Assembly (NCBI GenBank): GCA_019635415.1
Contig: JAHBZN010000002.1
Span: 1,283,154 to 1,347,153 of the forward strand
Direction of reading: 5' to 3'
Source: Ramlibacter sp.
Lineage (GTDB): Bacteria > Pseudomonadota > Gammaproteobacteria > Burkholderiales > Burkholderiaceae_C
DNA: 64,000 nt
The position numbers and the translations under genes are program-made. Positions 19,941-28,400 of the stretch are shown in pieces (positions within the stretch are counted from its first letter, which is position 1; every line of letters begins with the position of its first letter). The notes under the pieces were generated by a model. It had not been told where the DNA came from, did not search any database, and worked only from the letters and a program-made list of their open reading frames with translations.

Positions 19941-20481
19941 GTTCTTCTTCTCCGGCCAGGCTGGCCTCGATCTGCGCCAGCAGGGTGTCGATGAGCAGGA
20001 GCACGTCGTCGCGCTGGCGCACATCGACGGGGAGGATGGGGCAGAACACGCCCCGCGCTTCCAGCAGCGCGGCGTAGTCGTCCAGGCTGGGCGAGGCGTG
20101 GGTGTCGAGCCGGCCGACGCCGATGGCGCAGGGCACCCGCTGCAGTTCGTCGGCGAAGCCGTCCAGATACAGCGCCAGGTCCTCGAGCGGGGCCGGGCGG
20201 GAGTTGTCGGTGAGGATGATCAGCCCGAGCGCATTGCGCACCAGGATCTTCCAGAGAAAATCGAAGCGGGCCTGCCCGGGCGTACCGAACAGGCGGATGC
20301 GGTCGCCGGAGTCCAGTGTCAGCGTGCCAAAGTCCAGGCCCACGGTGGTGCGCGCCTTGGCCACCGAGGCATCGGTGTTGGCCACGTCGGTCACGATGGG
20401 CGGCGTCTCGCTCACGCTGGCGATGGCTGTGGTCTTGCCCGCCCCCATCGTGCCGGTGAAGAGGATCTTGTGTTCGGCCAT
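19927..20481 (-). CDS. Small Ras-like GTPase with degenerate G motifs
   Basis: This 184-residue protein belongs to the prokaryotic small-GTPase group that pairs with roadblock proteins (COG2229-like). The P-loop is GTMGAGKT (residues 10-17). The switch II motif is FGTPGQARFDF, with Gly-Thr-Pro where Ras proteins have Asp-Thr-Ala. The base-specificity motif NKxD appears as GRLD (VGRLDTH). These changes occur in this subfamily, so it may still bind nucleotide. Its ATG directly follows the stop codon of the upstream gene. MglA, a relative, sets cell polarity and controls twitching in Myxococcus; a similar role here is inference. Confidence 0.85.
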   Translation of the reverse strand: MAEHKILFTGTMGAGKTTAIASVSETPPIVTDVANTDASVAKARTTVGLDFGTLTLDSGDRIRLFGTPGQARFDFLWKILVRNALGLIILTDNSRPAPLEDLALYLDGFADELQRVPCAIGVGRLDTHASPSLDDYAALLEARGVFCPILPVDVRQRDDVLLLIDTLLAQIEASLAGEEELESP

Positions 20482-21201
20482 TCAGCGAAGTCCCAATCGC
20501 ATGCGGATGCTGCGCACCAGGCCCCAGCGGCTGTCACGGGGGCGCTGCGCACTGTGGTTGTCATGGTGGTGGTGCGGGGCCGGTGCGGGGCGCCCATGCG
20601 CGGCCGGCGTGACCGCCACGCGTACCGGTGTGCCGGGCAGGATGTCCACCAGTTCCAGACGTTTCAGCGACTGGATGAAGGCCTCGCAGTGCGCCTCGGC
20701 CTGGCGGCTCAGGTTGGCCAGCTCGGTCATGCTCAGAGCGCGCTTGCCCAGCATGGTGGCCATGCGGATGCGCGTGGGGTCGGACCGCAGGGCCTCGTTG
20801 GGCGGCCATTTGCGCAGCTTGAAGCGGGTCGGGGCCTGGATCGCCACGGGCTGAGGGCCCGCCGGCTCCGGGGCCGTGCGGGGCAGGGCCGCCAGCAGGC
20901 CCTGCTGTGTGCGCAGCAGCCAGTCGCGCAGCAGGTCGGCGCGCAGTGGGCGTACCAGCACGTCATCGCCGGTGGCGCTTTGTCCCGGGTTGGCGAGATA
21001 CAGCACCGGCAGGCCCGACGCCGGCACGGGGGCGGGATTGGCCAGCTCGTGGTTCGCCACGAGTGCGTCAAACGGCGCCTCGGCGGCAAAGGTCCACTGC
21101 AGTTCGCTGTTGCTGTCGTTGTCCAGCAGCAGCACCAGCGCACGGACCAGCCCGGCTTCCGCAGCCGGTAGCTGATGCGTTCCCAGCCTCAGCTTGCGCA
21201 T
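20482..21201 (-). CDS. Putative pseudo-receiver/winged-helix protein heading the GTPase module
   Basis: I do not recognise this 239-residue protein by name. The N-terminal ~105 residues look like a receiver-type alpha/beta fold without phosphorylation residues (ALVLLLDNDS, FDALVANHEL, LPVLYLANPG, DVLVRPLRADLLRDWL). Residues about 145-205 look like a winged helix (MATMLGKRALSMTELANLSRQAEAH..). The tail is His-rich and basic. The start at 21201 was preferred because the 58 codons upstream lie in AT-rich, non-coding-like DNA. It is the first gene of the GTPase-roadblock module and could link it to a signal or to DNA (inference). Confidence 0.65.
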   Translation of the reverse strand: MRKLRLGTHQLPAAEAGLVRALVLLLDNDSNSELQWTFAAEAPFDALVANHELANPAPVPASGLPVLYLANPGQSATGDDVLVRPLRADLLRDWLLRTQQGLLAALPRTAPEPAGPQPVAIQAPTRFKLRKWPPNEALRSDPTRIRMATMLGKRALSMTELANLSRQAEAHCEAFIQSLKRLELVDILPGTPVRVAVTPAAHGRPAPAPHHHHDNHSAQRPRDSRWGLVRSIRMRLGLR

Positions 21202-21628
21202 GAAGATCCGCCGAGGGCGGGGGCGTTGCCCCCCACCGCCGTATCCGGCCTCGCTGATGGTGATGTGAGATGCTTCAAAATTGTGATCCTTATCACAAGA
21301 ATTTGTATCTACTTGTATTTTCACGGAATTTTCTACTGAACGGTATAAATTTTGACCATCGTGGTCATGTGTCACCGCTATGTGTGCATAGTTTCACGAA
21401 AATCGCCCCCGATGCAACAGGTTGGGGGTTTATTCCCGCCCCGACTCGGCTGTGGCGGCCGTGATTTCCCGCCTCTGGAGCTGGCGGCGCAGCCGCTGGA
21501 CCGTCCCCTCAGGCCGGCGGTGAGCGCTGCCAGTCGGAGGCCGGCGCGGAAGGTGGCCTCTGGCGCGCACCACGGCGCGTGAGCCGGTGGTAAGGTGCCC
21601 GTTTTGCACCGAGCCCAGGAGGACGCGC
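21202..21628. promoter_or_regulatory. AT-rich regulatory region with a CRP-type palindrome
   Basis: This 427-bp gap between divergent genes holds no gene I can support. Bases 21260-21420 are much more AT-rich than the surroundings. They contain the CRP-type site at 21281-21298, a second palindrome TGACCA-TCG-TGGTCA at 21353-21367, and TATAAA at about 21345. The VOC gene has its own AGGAGG at 21617-21622. Confidence 0.6.
21281..21298. promoter_or_regulatory. Perfect CRP/Vfr-type binding site
   Basis: The sequence TTGTGATCCTTATCACAA is a perfect inverted repeat with 7-base arms and 4-base centre, and contains TGTGA-N6-TCACA, the CRP consensus. It lies 80 bp upstream of the start of the GTPase-module head gene. 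FNR-type sites (TTGAT-N4-ATCAA) fit less well. Confidence 0.65.
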
Positions 21629-22111
21629 ATGGCCACCCCCAAGAACCTCATCTGCCTCTGGTACGAGCGCGAGGCGCTGCAAGCCGCGCAGTTCTATGCG
21701 AAGACCTTTCCCGACAGCCGGGTGGGCGCGCTGCATTACGCGCCCGGCGACTTTCCCTCGGGCAAGCAGGGCGACCTGCTGACGGTGGAGTTCACCGTCA
21801 TGGGCATCCCCTGCGTGGGCCTGAACGGCGGCCCCGCGTTCAAGCACAGCGAAGCCTTCTCGTTCCAGGTGGCGACCGATGACCAGGCCGAAACCGACCG
21901 CCTGTGGGACGCCATCGTCAACCACGGCGGGCAGGAGAGCGCCTGCGGCTGGTGCAAGGACGCCTGGGGCATCAACTGGCAGATCAGCCCGCGCGTGCTG
22001 CTGGACGCAGTGGGCGGCGCCGACCCGGCCAAGGCCAAGCGCGCCTTCGACGCCATGATGACGATGAAGAAAATCGACATCGCTGCCATCGAGGCGGCAG
22101 TAAAGGGCTGA
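21629..22111 (+). CDS. VOC-superfamily (PhnB / 3-demethylubiquinone methyltransferase-like) protein
   Basis: This 160-residue protein is of the PhnB-type VOC family, often annotated as 3-demethylubiquinone-9 3-methyltransferase, although no methyltransferase fold is present. Visible landmarks are NLICLWYEREALQAAQFYAKTFP, LNGGPAFKHSEAFSFQV and CGWCKDAWGINWQISP. The family has metal-dependent and resistance-related members; the function here is unknown. The start follows a perfect AGGAGG. It is convergent with the GST gene, with 11 bp between the ends. Confidence 0.88.
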   Translation: MATPKNLICLWYEREALQAAQFYAKTFPDSRVGALHYAPGDFPSGKQGDLLTVEFTVMGIPCVGLNGGPAFKHSEAFSFQVATDDQAETDRLWDAIVNHGGQESACGWCKDAWGINWQISPRVLLDAVGGADPAKAKRAFDAMMTMKKIDIAAIEAAVKG

Positions 22112-22122
22112 CCGGGCCCGGG

Positions 22123-22809
22123 TCAGGCCGCGCCGGGCGTGTAGAAGCGCGCGGGCAGCGACTCGCGGAACGGGTAGTACTGGAAGAACGGCCGCGCCTC
22201 GTCCAGCACGCGCGCCACGCTGGGGCGGGCCAGCAGGCGCTCGTAGTACGCGGCCAGGCGCGGGTGCTGGGGCGTTAGCGGGACCAGCGTGGTGGCATAG
22301 AACAGCGAGGGCGCGGCCACGCAATCGGCCAGGCTGAACGACGCACCCGCCAGCCAGGCCCGATCGCCCAGGCGCTGCTCCAGCAGGCCATAGGCCATGG
22401 CCAGCGTCTCACGTGCCTTGTCCACGGCCAGGGCGTCGCGGTCGGCCTCGGCGCGCAACCGGTCGGCCACGATGGCCTGCATGGGGTGCATCACGTACAG
22501 GTCCACCAGGCGGTCCATCAGCCGCACCTCCAGCGCTTCGTCGGCCTGGGCCGGCACGAGCGTCTGCTCAGCCGGGGCGTGGTGCTGCGTGAGGTACTCG
22601 ATGATGATCGTCGTCTCGGGCACCGTGCGGTCGCCGTCCTGCAGCAGCGGCATCTTGCCGGTGGGCCACAGCGCCACAAAGGCGCTGCGCTCTTGCGGGT
22701 CGCCCAGGTTGAGCAGGCGCGGCTCGAATGGCAGGCCCAGCTCATACAGCGCGATCAGCACCTTGTGGCAGTGGGAGGACAGGGGGTGGTAGTGGAGGGT
22801 GAGGGGCAT
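22123..22809 (-). CDS. Glutathione S-transferase family protein
   Basis: GSTs add glutathione to electrophiles or reduce disulfides in the cytoplasm. The 228-residue protein has the N-terminal thioredoxin fold with SSHCHKVLIALYELGLPFE (residues 11-29), the cis-proline segment TGKMPLLQD and PETTIIIEYL, and the helical C-terminal domain with FSLADCVAAPSLFYA. Ser11/Ser12 could be the catalytic residues, as in bacterial nu/zeta-like classes. The substrate cannot be told from the sequence. Confidence 0.92.
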   Translation of the reverse strand: MPLTLHYHPLSSHCHKVLIALYELGLPFEPRLLNLGDPQERSAFVALWPTGKMPLLQDGDRTVPETTIIIEYLTQHHAPAEQTLVPAQADEALEVRLMDRLVDLYVMHPMQAIVADRLRAEADRDALAVDKARETLAMAYGLLEQRLGDRAWLAGASFSLADCVAAPSLFYATTLVPLTPQHPRLAAYYERLLARPSVARVLDEARPFFQYYPFRESLPARFYTPGAA

Positions 22810-22864
22810 GGTGGGGGAGGTGACAGGTTTTCCGGTGGCCCTGGTGTGTCACCGTGGGTGGATT

Positions 22865-22924
22865 GCTATATTTTCAGTAGCATTTAGTGGCCGTCTGGCA
22901 AGGGCTACAGCCCGTTTTCATGCT
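22865..22924 (+). repeat. 60-bp interspersed element, copy 3 (intergenic)
   Basis: It begins GCTATATTTTCAGTAGC, followed by AGTGGCCGTCTGGCAAGG and GGGCTACAGCCC. Both short inverted repeats are perfect. It lies in the 121-bp gap between the GST gene and the small lipoprotein gene, and is stop-free in frame 0. Confidence 0.85.
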
Positions 22925-22930
22925 CAACGG

Positions 22931-23098
22931 TCACTCCACGTTGACGTTGTGATAGCGCTCCACCTGGCATTCCATGGAGGCTTCGCTCGTGGCGCAGGGG
23001 CTTGGTTTGCCATCGGCGGGGGGCGGCGCAAGGCTGCTGCAGCCGGTCTGCAGTGCCAGCAGCATCAGGCTGAGCAGGAGGACAAGCGTGCTTCTCAT
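22931..23098 (-). CDS. Small putative lipoprotein
   Basis: This 55-residue protein has a signal peptide ending in a lipobox (LALQTGC, Cys at about residue 20), followed by a short, polar mature part with two further Cys residues. No domain is recognised. It lies 35 bp downstream of a membrane-protein gene in the same direction and may be its partner. The short length makes the call moderate; the clear lipobox and charged n-region support it. Confidence 0.6.
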   Translation of the reverse strand: MRSTLVLLLSLMLLALQTGCSSLAPPPADGKPSPCATSEASMECQVERYHNVNVE

Positions 23099-23133
23099 GG
23101 GTTGCTTGCTAGGGGGGAACGCGGGCGCCCGCG

Positions 23134-23556
23134 TCACGGGCTGCGTTTGGCCAGGCGGGTCATGTGGTGCTGCAGATACAGCAGGCCCAGAAAAATGGTC
23201 AGCGCCGATGAGGTAGGCAGACTTGCTCCGGATTGCCCGCCATACCGGTTCAGCATCGTTCGCCGGATGGAGAGGAAGCCGAAGACGCCCACCACCGTGC
23301 CCGCCAGGAGCAGAAAGCCTCCGGCGATGGCGCCGTTCGATCCCCTGCCGCTGATCTCGGAGACGATTTCACCGATGATGGACAAAGCCGCGTAGATGAT
23401 CAACAGGGAGGTGGCCGATGAGTCGGGGTTGACACGCCGGGCCCAACGCGACTGCACGAACATCCATATGAAGTAGAAGAGGCCCAGCGTCACGATGGAC
23501 AGCAACAGCACGAGGGCCCAGTGCAGCTTGGGGGGTGGGTTGTCGTTGGGGGTCAT
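23134..23556 (-). CDS. Small membrane protein (DUF4234-like)
   Basis: This 140-residue protein has about four hydrophobic helices: HWALVLLLSIVTLGLFYFIW (about 12-31), LLIIYAALSIIGEIV, GFLLLAGTVVGVFGFL and LTIFLGLLYLQHHM. The first helix with the following WxxRR pattern resembles DUF4234 or related small membrane proteins of unknown function. The start at 23556 gives a 4-base ATGA overlap with the cytosine deaminase gene; the frame continues upstream into that gene but without conserved residues. Confidence 0.75.
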   Translation of the reverse strand: MTPNDNPPPKLHWALVLLLSIVTLGLFYFIWMFVQSRWARRVNPDSSATSLLIIYAALSIIGEIVSEISGRGSNGAIAGGFLLLAGTVVGVFGFLSIRRTMLNRYGGQSGASLPTSSALTIFLGLLYLQHHMTRLAKRSP

Positions 23557-24836
23557 GGCTGGGTCCGGTAGTGGGTCGTGGACGGGCGCCCGTCGATGAG
23601 CAACTGCGCTGTTGCCTCCGCGGCACTGGCCAGGAGTGTGCCGTGTTTCCACACCTTCAAACGATTCGCCCTCAGCCGCAGCGCCTCAATCGTGTCCCTC
23701 GCCTGCAGCAACACAAAGCTCGCATCGCACCCCACCTCCAGCCCATGGCCCTGCAGGTGCATTACCTTGGCGGCGTGGGTGGTCACGGCGTTGTAGCAGG
23801 CGCGCATGCCTTGCTGGCTGGTCATCTGCGCCACATGCAGGCCCATGTGGGCCACTTCCAGCATGTCGCCGCTGCCCAGGCTGTACCACGGGTCCATCAC
23901 GCAGTCGTGGCCAAAGGCCACGGTCACGCCGCCGGCCATGAGCTCGGGCACGCGGGTCATGCCGCGGCGCTTGGGGTAGGTGTCGTGGCGGCCCTGCAGC
24001 GTGATGTTGATGAGCGGGTTGGCCACGGCGCTCACGCCAGCCTCGGCGATCAGCGGGATCAGTTTGCTCACGTAGTAGTTGTCCATGCTGTGCATTGACG
24101 TGAGGTGCGAGCCCGTCACGCGGCCTTGCAGGCCCAGGCGCTGGGTCTCGTAGGCCAGGGTTTCGATGTGGCGGCTCAGCGGGTCGTCGCTTTCGTCGCA
24201 GTGCATGTCCACCAGCTTGCCCTGCTGCGCGGCCAGCTCGCACAGCAGCCGCACGCTCTCAGCCCCCTGCGCCATGGTGCGCTCGAAGTGGGGTATGCCG
24301 CCCACCACGTCCACACCCAGGTCCAGCGCCTGCTTGAGGCTGTCCAGGCCGCCCCGTGTCCTCAGCACGCCGTCTTGGGGAAAGGCCACCAGCTGCAGGT
24401 CGATGTAGCTGGCCACGCGCTTTTTCACTTCCAGCATGGCCCGCACGGGCAGCAGGCTCGGGTCGCTCGTGTCCACATGGCTGCGGATGGCCAGCAGGCC
24501 CTTGGCCACGGCCCAGTCGCAGTAGGTCAGGGCGCGCTCGATCATGTCTTCGGCACGAAGCGTGGGCTTGAGCTCGCCCCACAGCGCAATGCCTTCGAGC
24601 AGGGTGCCGCTTTCGTTCACGCGCGGCAGGCCGTAGCTCAGCGTGGCGTCCATGTGAAAGTGCGGGTCGCAAAACGGCGGGCTCAGCAGGTAGCCCCGGG
24701 CGTCCACCGTTTCCCTGGCCTGGGCGCCGTCGATCGGCCCTTCGGTCACATCAACGATCTTGCCGTTCTGTACGGCCACCGACATGTTTTTGCGCCCGTC
24801 GGGCAGGCTGGCGTGGGTGATGAGCAGGTCAAGCAT
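23553..24836 (-). CDS. codA: Cytosine deaminase-type amidohydrolase
   Basis: CodA-type enzymes convert cytosine to uracil; close relatives act on other amino-pyrimidines or isoguanine. The 427-residue protein has the amidohydrolase metal sites: DPHFHMD with His59/His61, DMHCDESDD in the centre and FGHDCVMDPWYSLG with the catalytic Asp. The GxGDMLEVAHMGLHVAQM segment is typical of CodA. The start at 24836 removes a Pro-rich, unconserved 23-codon stretch. Its product, uracil, would feed the upp/URC genes at 37.9-41.1 kb, which supports this function. Confidence 0.88.
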   Translation of the reverse strand: MLDLLITHASLPDGRKNMSVAVQNGKIVDVTEGPIDGAQARETVDARGYLLSPPFCDPHFHMDATLSYGLPRVNESGTLLEGIALWGELKPTLRAEDMIERALTYCDWAVAKGLLAIRSHVDTSDPSLLPVRAMLEVKKRVASYIDLQLVAFPQDGVLRTRGGLDSLKQALDLGVDVVGGIPHFERTMAQGAESVRLLCELAAQQGKLVDMHCDESDDPLSRHIETLAYETQRLGLQGRVTGSHLTSMHSMDNYYVSKLIPLIAEAGVSAVANPLINITLQGRHDTYPKRRGMTRVPELMAGGVTVAFGHDCVMDPWYSLGSGDMLEVAHMGLHVAQMTSQQGMRACYNAVTTHAAKVMHLQGHGLEVGCDASFVLLQARDTIEALRLRANRLKVWKHGTLLASAAEATAQLLIDGRPSTTHYRTQP

Positions 24837-24871
24837 GGGAGGCTTCGGGGGCAGCGGGCGGGCGTGGGGTT

Positions 24872-25492
24872 TCAGGGGGTGTGGGGGGATTGTCGCGCGG
24901 CCCATTGCCTGCGCGGCAGGCGGTAGAGGCAGTGCGGGCGCACGGGGTGGCCCACGGGCACCGAAGGGTGTTCAAACCGCTCGCCCGGGCTCTCCTGCAG
25001 GCCCAGCCGGTGCATGACGGCGCGCGAGCGCTGGTTGCCCACGGCGGTGAACGCCACGATCTCGTCCAGGCCCAGGGAGTCGAACCCGACGCGCAGCGCC
25101 AGTTGCGCGGCCTCGCTGGCCAGGCCCTGGCCCCAGAAGGGGCGGGCCAGCCGCCAGCCGATCTCCACGCACGGCTTGAAGGGCAGGTCCGCCATGGGCC
25201 GGTTCAGCCCGACAAACCCCATGAACTGCGGTGGCGTGCCATCGGCCGCCAGGCGATCCGCCGCCCAGAAGCCCCAGCCGTTCTCCTCGATGAAGTGGCT
25301 GATGCGGTCCACCATCTCGTCGCACTGCGCCCGGCTGAGCCGTGCCGGAAAGTGCGCCATGACCTCGGGGTCGGCATTGAGCGCGGCAAAGGGGGCGCGG
25401 TCGGCGTCGGCCCAGGGGCGCAGGCGCACGCGCGCGCTGGTCAGCAGCGATGGGGCAACGGGGGTGGCGGGCGCGCGGGAAGGCATGCGCAC
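24872..25492 (-). CDS. GNAT acetyltransferase (RimJ/RimL-like)
   Basis: This 206-residue protein has one Acetyltransf_3-type GNAT domain: LLTSARVRLRPWADADRAPF at the start, MGFVGLNRP, VEIGWRLARPFWGQGLASEAAQL (the acetyl-CoA binding segment) and AVGNQRSRAVMHRLGL. These enzymes acetylate protein N-termini or small amines; the substrate is unknown. It ends 35 bp before the cytosine deaminase gene and starts 3 bp after the DUF748 gene, so the three genes are probably cotranscribed. Confidence 0.9.
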   Translation of the reverse strand: MRMPSRAPATPVAPSLLTSARVRLRPWADADRAPFAALNADPEVMAHFPARLSRAQCDEMVDRISHFIEENGWGFWAADRLAADGTPPQFMGFVGLNRPMADLPFKPCVEIGWRLARPFWGQGLASEAAQLALRVGFDSLGLDEIVAFTAVGNQRSRAVMHRLGLQESPGERFEHPSVPVGHPVRPHCLYRLPRRQWAARQSPHTP

Positions 25493-25495
25493 GCC

Positions 25496-28400
25496 TCAGC
25501 GGCTGGCGAGGTTGAGTTCGGCCCGCGGCGTCCAGGCCGGCGCGTTGGGCGACGGGGTCACGCTGGGCTTGCCGGCCTCGGCCCCGGTCTGTATGGCGCC
25601 GAGGAACAGCCGCTCGGGGGGCAGGTTCTTGGCGGCCAGGTAGTCGCGCACGGCCACGCCGCGGGCCAGGGCCAGCTCGCGCATCTGCTCCTCGGTCACC
25701 GTGAGGCTGGCCAGCAGCAGGGCTTCCATTTCAGGCGGGGGCAGGTCCTTGGCAAAGCCCAGCGCGTTGCGCGGCTTGGTGATGTCGGCGCGGCGGTACA
25801 CGGCCTTGAGCAGGGCCGGCGCTTCCTCAGGCGTCACGGTCACGGTGGCCGTGGCGCTGGCGCCTGCCACCACGCTGGCGCGGCGCTTCTCGGCCACCAG
25901 CAGCTGTTGCAGGCGCGCGCGCTTGAAGGCGTCGCGCTCGGCGTCGAGCCGGCTGGTGCCCACCACGGTCAGGTTGAGCGCGGGGCGGTCGAGCAGGGCC
26001 TTGGCCACCTTGTCCAGGCTCTGCTGCGCGGCGGCCGTGAGCGCGGCGCTGCCGGGCGCAAAGGCCACCTGGCTCAGCTCGTCGCCGCCGCCCCCCAGTG
26101 CGCTGGCCAGCAGCGAGAACGGCGCGGTGATGGCCTTGAGGATGAGGTTGACGATGGCCTTGAAGATCACCGGCGCCAGGCTGAACTGCGGGTCGTTCAG
26201 CGAGCCGGAGATGGGCATGTCGATGTCGATCACGCCGTTGCGGTCGGCCAGCAGGGCCACGGCCAGCTTCACGGGCAGGCTGTTGGGCGCGCCCTTCACC
26301 TCGTCGCCGAACGCGAGCTGGTGCAGCACCAGCTTGTTGGTCGCCTGCAGGTGGCCGCCGGGCTGCACCTGGTAGCGCACGTCCACGCTGAGCTTGCCGC
26401 GCTGGATGCCGTGCCCCGCGTACTTGACCGAGTAGGGCGACAGCGGCGACAGCTCCAGGTTGCGCACCGTGCCCTTGATGTCCAGCACCAGCGGCTGGGC
26501 CAGCGGGTTGAGCTGGCCGATGATTTCGAGCGAGGCCGTGCCCTCGGCCTTGCCGCGCAGCTCCAGGTCGGCCAGTTGTGGCGTGCCGCTGGCCGCCACG
26601 GAGCTGAAGCCGCCCAGGCGGCCCGTGAGTTCGCTCAGCGCCGCGCTGTAGTTGGGCTTGATGAAGCGGTCCGAGAACTGCACCCGGCCGTTGACCACGC
26701 TCAGCGGGCCGAGGGTGATGACAGGTGCCAGGCCGGCAGGAGCGGCAGCGGGGGTGGTCGTGGAGGTGGCGGACCCGGCCGGCGTGCTCTTCACCACATC
26801 CAGCAGGTTGAGCCGACCCGACTCGCGCAGCACCACGCGGGCATAGAAGTCGCTCAGCACCGTCTCGCGCAGGCTCACGCGCGGGGCCGTGCCGGGCGCC
26901 AGCGCCAGGTCCAGCCCGCGCAGGCTCAGGCTCTGGCAGGTCAGCAGCTCCTCGCCCACGGCATTGTTGGCGGCGGCCGCCGTGCCGGCCACGCTGTTGG
27001 CGCGCAGGTCCTGCACGCTGGCGTCACCGCTCACGCGCACGCTGGGGCCGGCTGCGCCGGCGGCGTAGCGCACCTGGCCCTTGAAGCTCGCGTCGGCGCG
27101 CAGCAGTTCCACGTTGAGCGCATCGGCAAAGTAGGGCTCGAACGCATGCACCGGCAGGCGGCTGGCGTCCACCGCTAGCTGCGCCGACAGCGGCGCGGCC
27201 GTGACCTCGCCCTTCAGCGCCAGTGTGCCGGCCTCGGTCTGGCCGCTGGCCAGGTGCAGTTGCAGACTCACCGGGGTGGGCTGGGGGCCGTTGAGCACCA
27301 GGCGCCCCGCCTTGAGCTGCAGGGCCGAGACCTCCACGGCCACAGGCCGGGCGGGCAGCCGGTCCACCCACGCGATCGGCCCGCCCACCACGCTGAGCGA
27401 GCCCAGCGCGGCGGCCCAGGGCTGGGTGGTGCCCTCGGCTGACGGGGCGGGAGACGGGTTGCCGGAGGAGGCCGTGGCTTTCAGCCAGCGCTCGAACATC
27501 CAGCGGCCGTTGGCGTCGCGCTCCACCGTGGCGCGTGGCTGCGCCACGGCCAGCGCCTCGGCCTGCACGGTGCGGGCAGTCAGGTCGGCGGCCACGCCGG
27601 TGAGCTTGACGTTCCGTACCGAGGCCAGCGTGGTCTTGCCCTCGGTCAGCGCGAGCTGGTGCAGCTCCAGCCGCGGCGCGCTCAGCCGCAGCGGCCCGTC
27701 GGCCGCCCAGTGCACGGCCAGGTCGGCGTCGAGCCGGCCGGCCAGCCGGGGCGTGAGGGCCTGCGCCACGTAGGGCGCGGCCAGCGGCAACGGCAGGGCG
27801 TTGACGTTCAGGGTGGCGGTGGCGGCGCGGTCGGTGCCCAGGCCGGCAAAGCTCAGCGTAGTCTGGTCCAGCAGGGCCGTGCCCTGGAAGGTGGCGGGCT
27901 GCTCGAAGGGCCACTGGATTTGCCGGGCCGCGAGTTCGAGCCGGCTGAGCGCCAGGCGGGCCTGCGGGGCCACCGCGTCGTCGGTCCACTGCGCGCCGCC
28001 GCGCAGTACCTGCAGCTCGGCCAGTTGCACGCGCCAGGCCGTGGGCGCGGCGCTGGTGCTGGGGCGGGTGGTGGAGGTGGTGGAGGCCGGGGCAGAAGCC
28101 GCGGGTTCTGATGCTTTTGGGGCTGTAGCCCTTGCCGGCTGGCCATTCCTTGCTACGGTTATTGTAGCAGCGGGCGCTGCGGCCAGGTCGGCCAGCAGGT
28201 TCAGCTCCCCATGGGCCGAGCGGCTGGCAGTGAGTTGGGGCGCGGTCAGGGCCAGCCGCGCGATATCGGCGGTGCGCGCCAGGGGCTGCAGGTCGTTCAG
28301 GGTCAGGTCCACGCGTTCCACGGCCAGCAGGTCGCCGCCACTGCGCGTGGCGACCTGGATTTTTTCGGCGGCCACGCTGCCCGACAGGCGCACCTGCGGC

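Noticed and set aside
24881..27178. A 765-residue plus-strand open frame
   Set aside because: Antisense to the GNAT and DUF748 genes, with His/Gln/Arg-rich low-complexity text and no domains.
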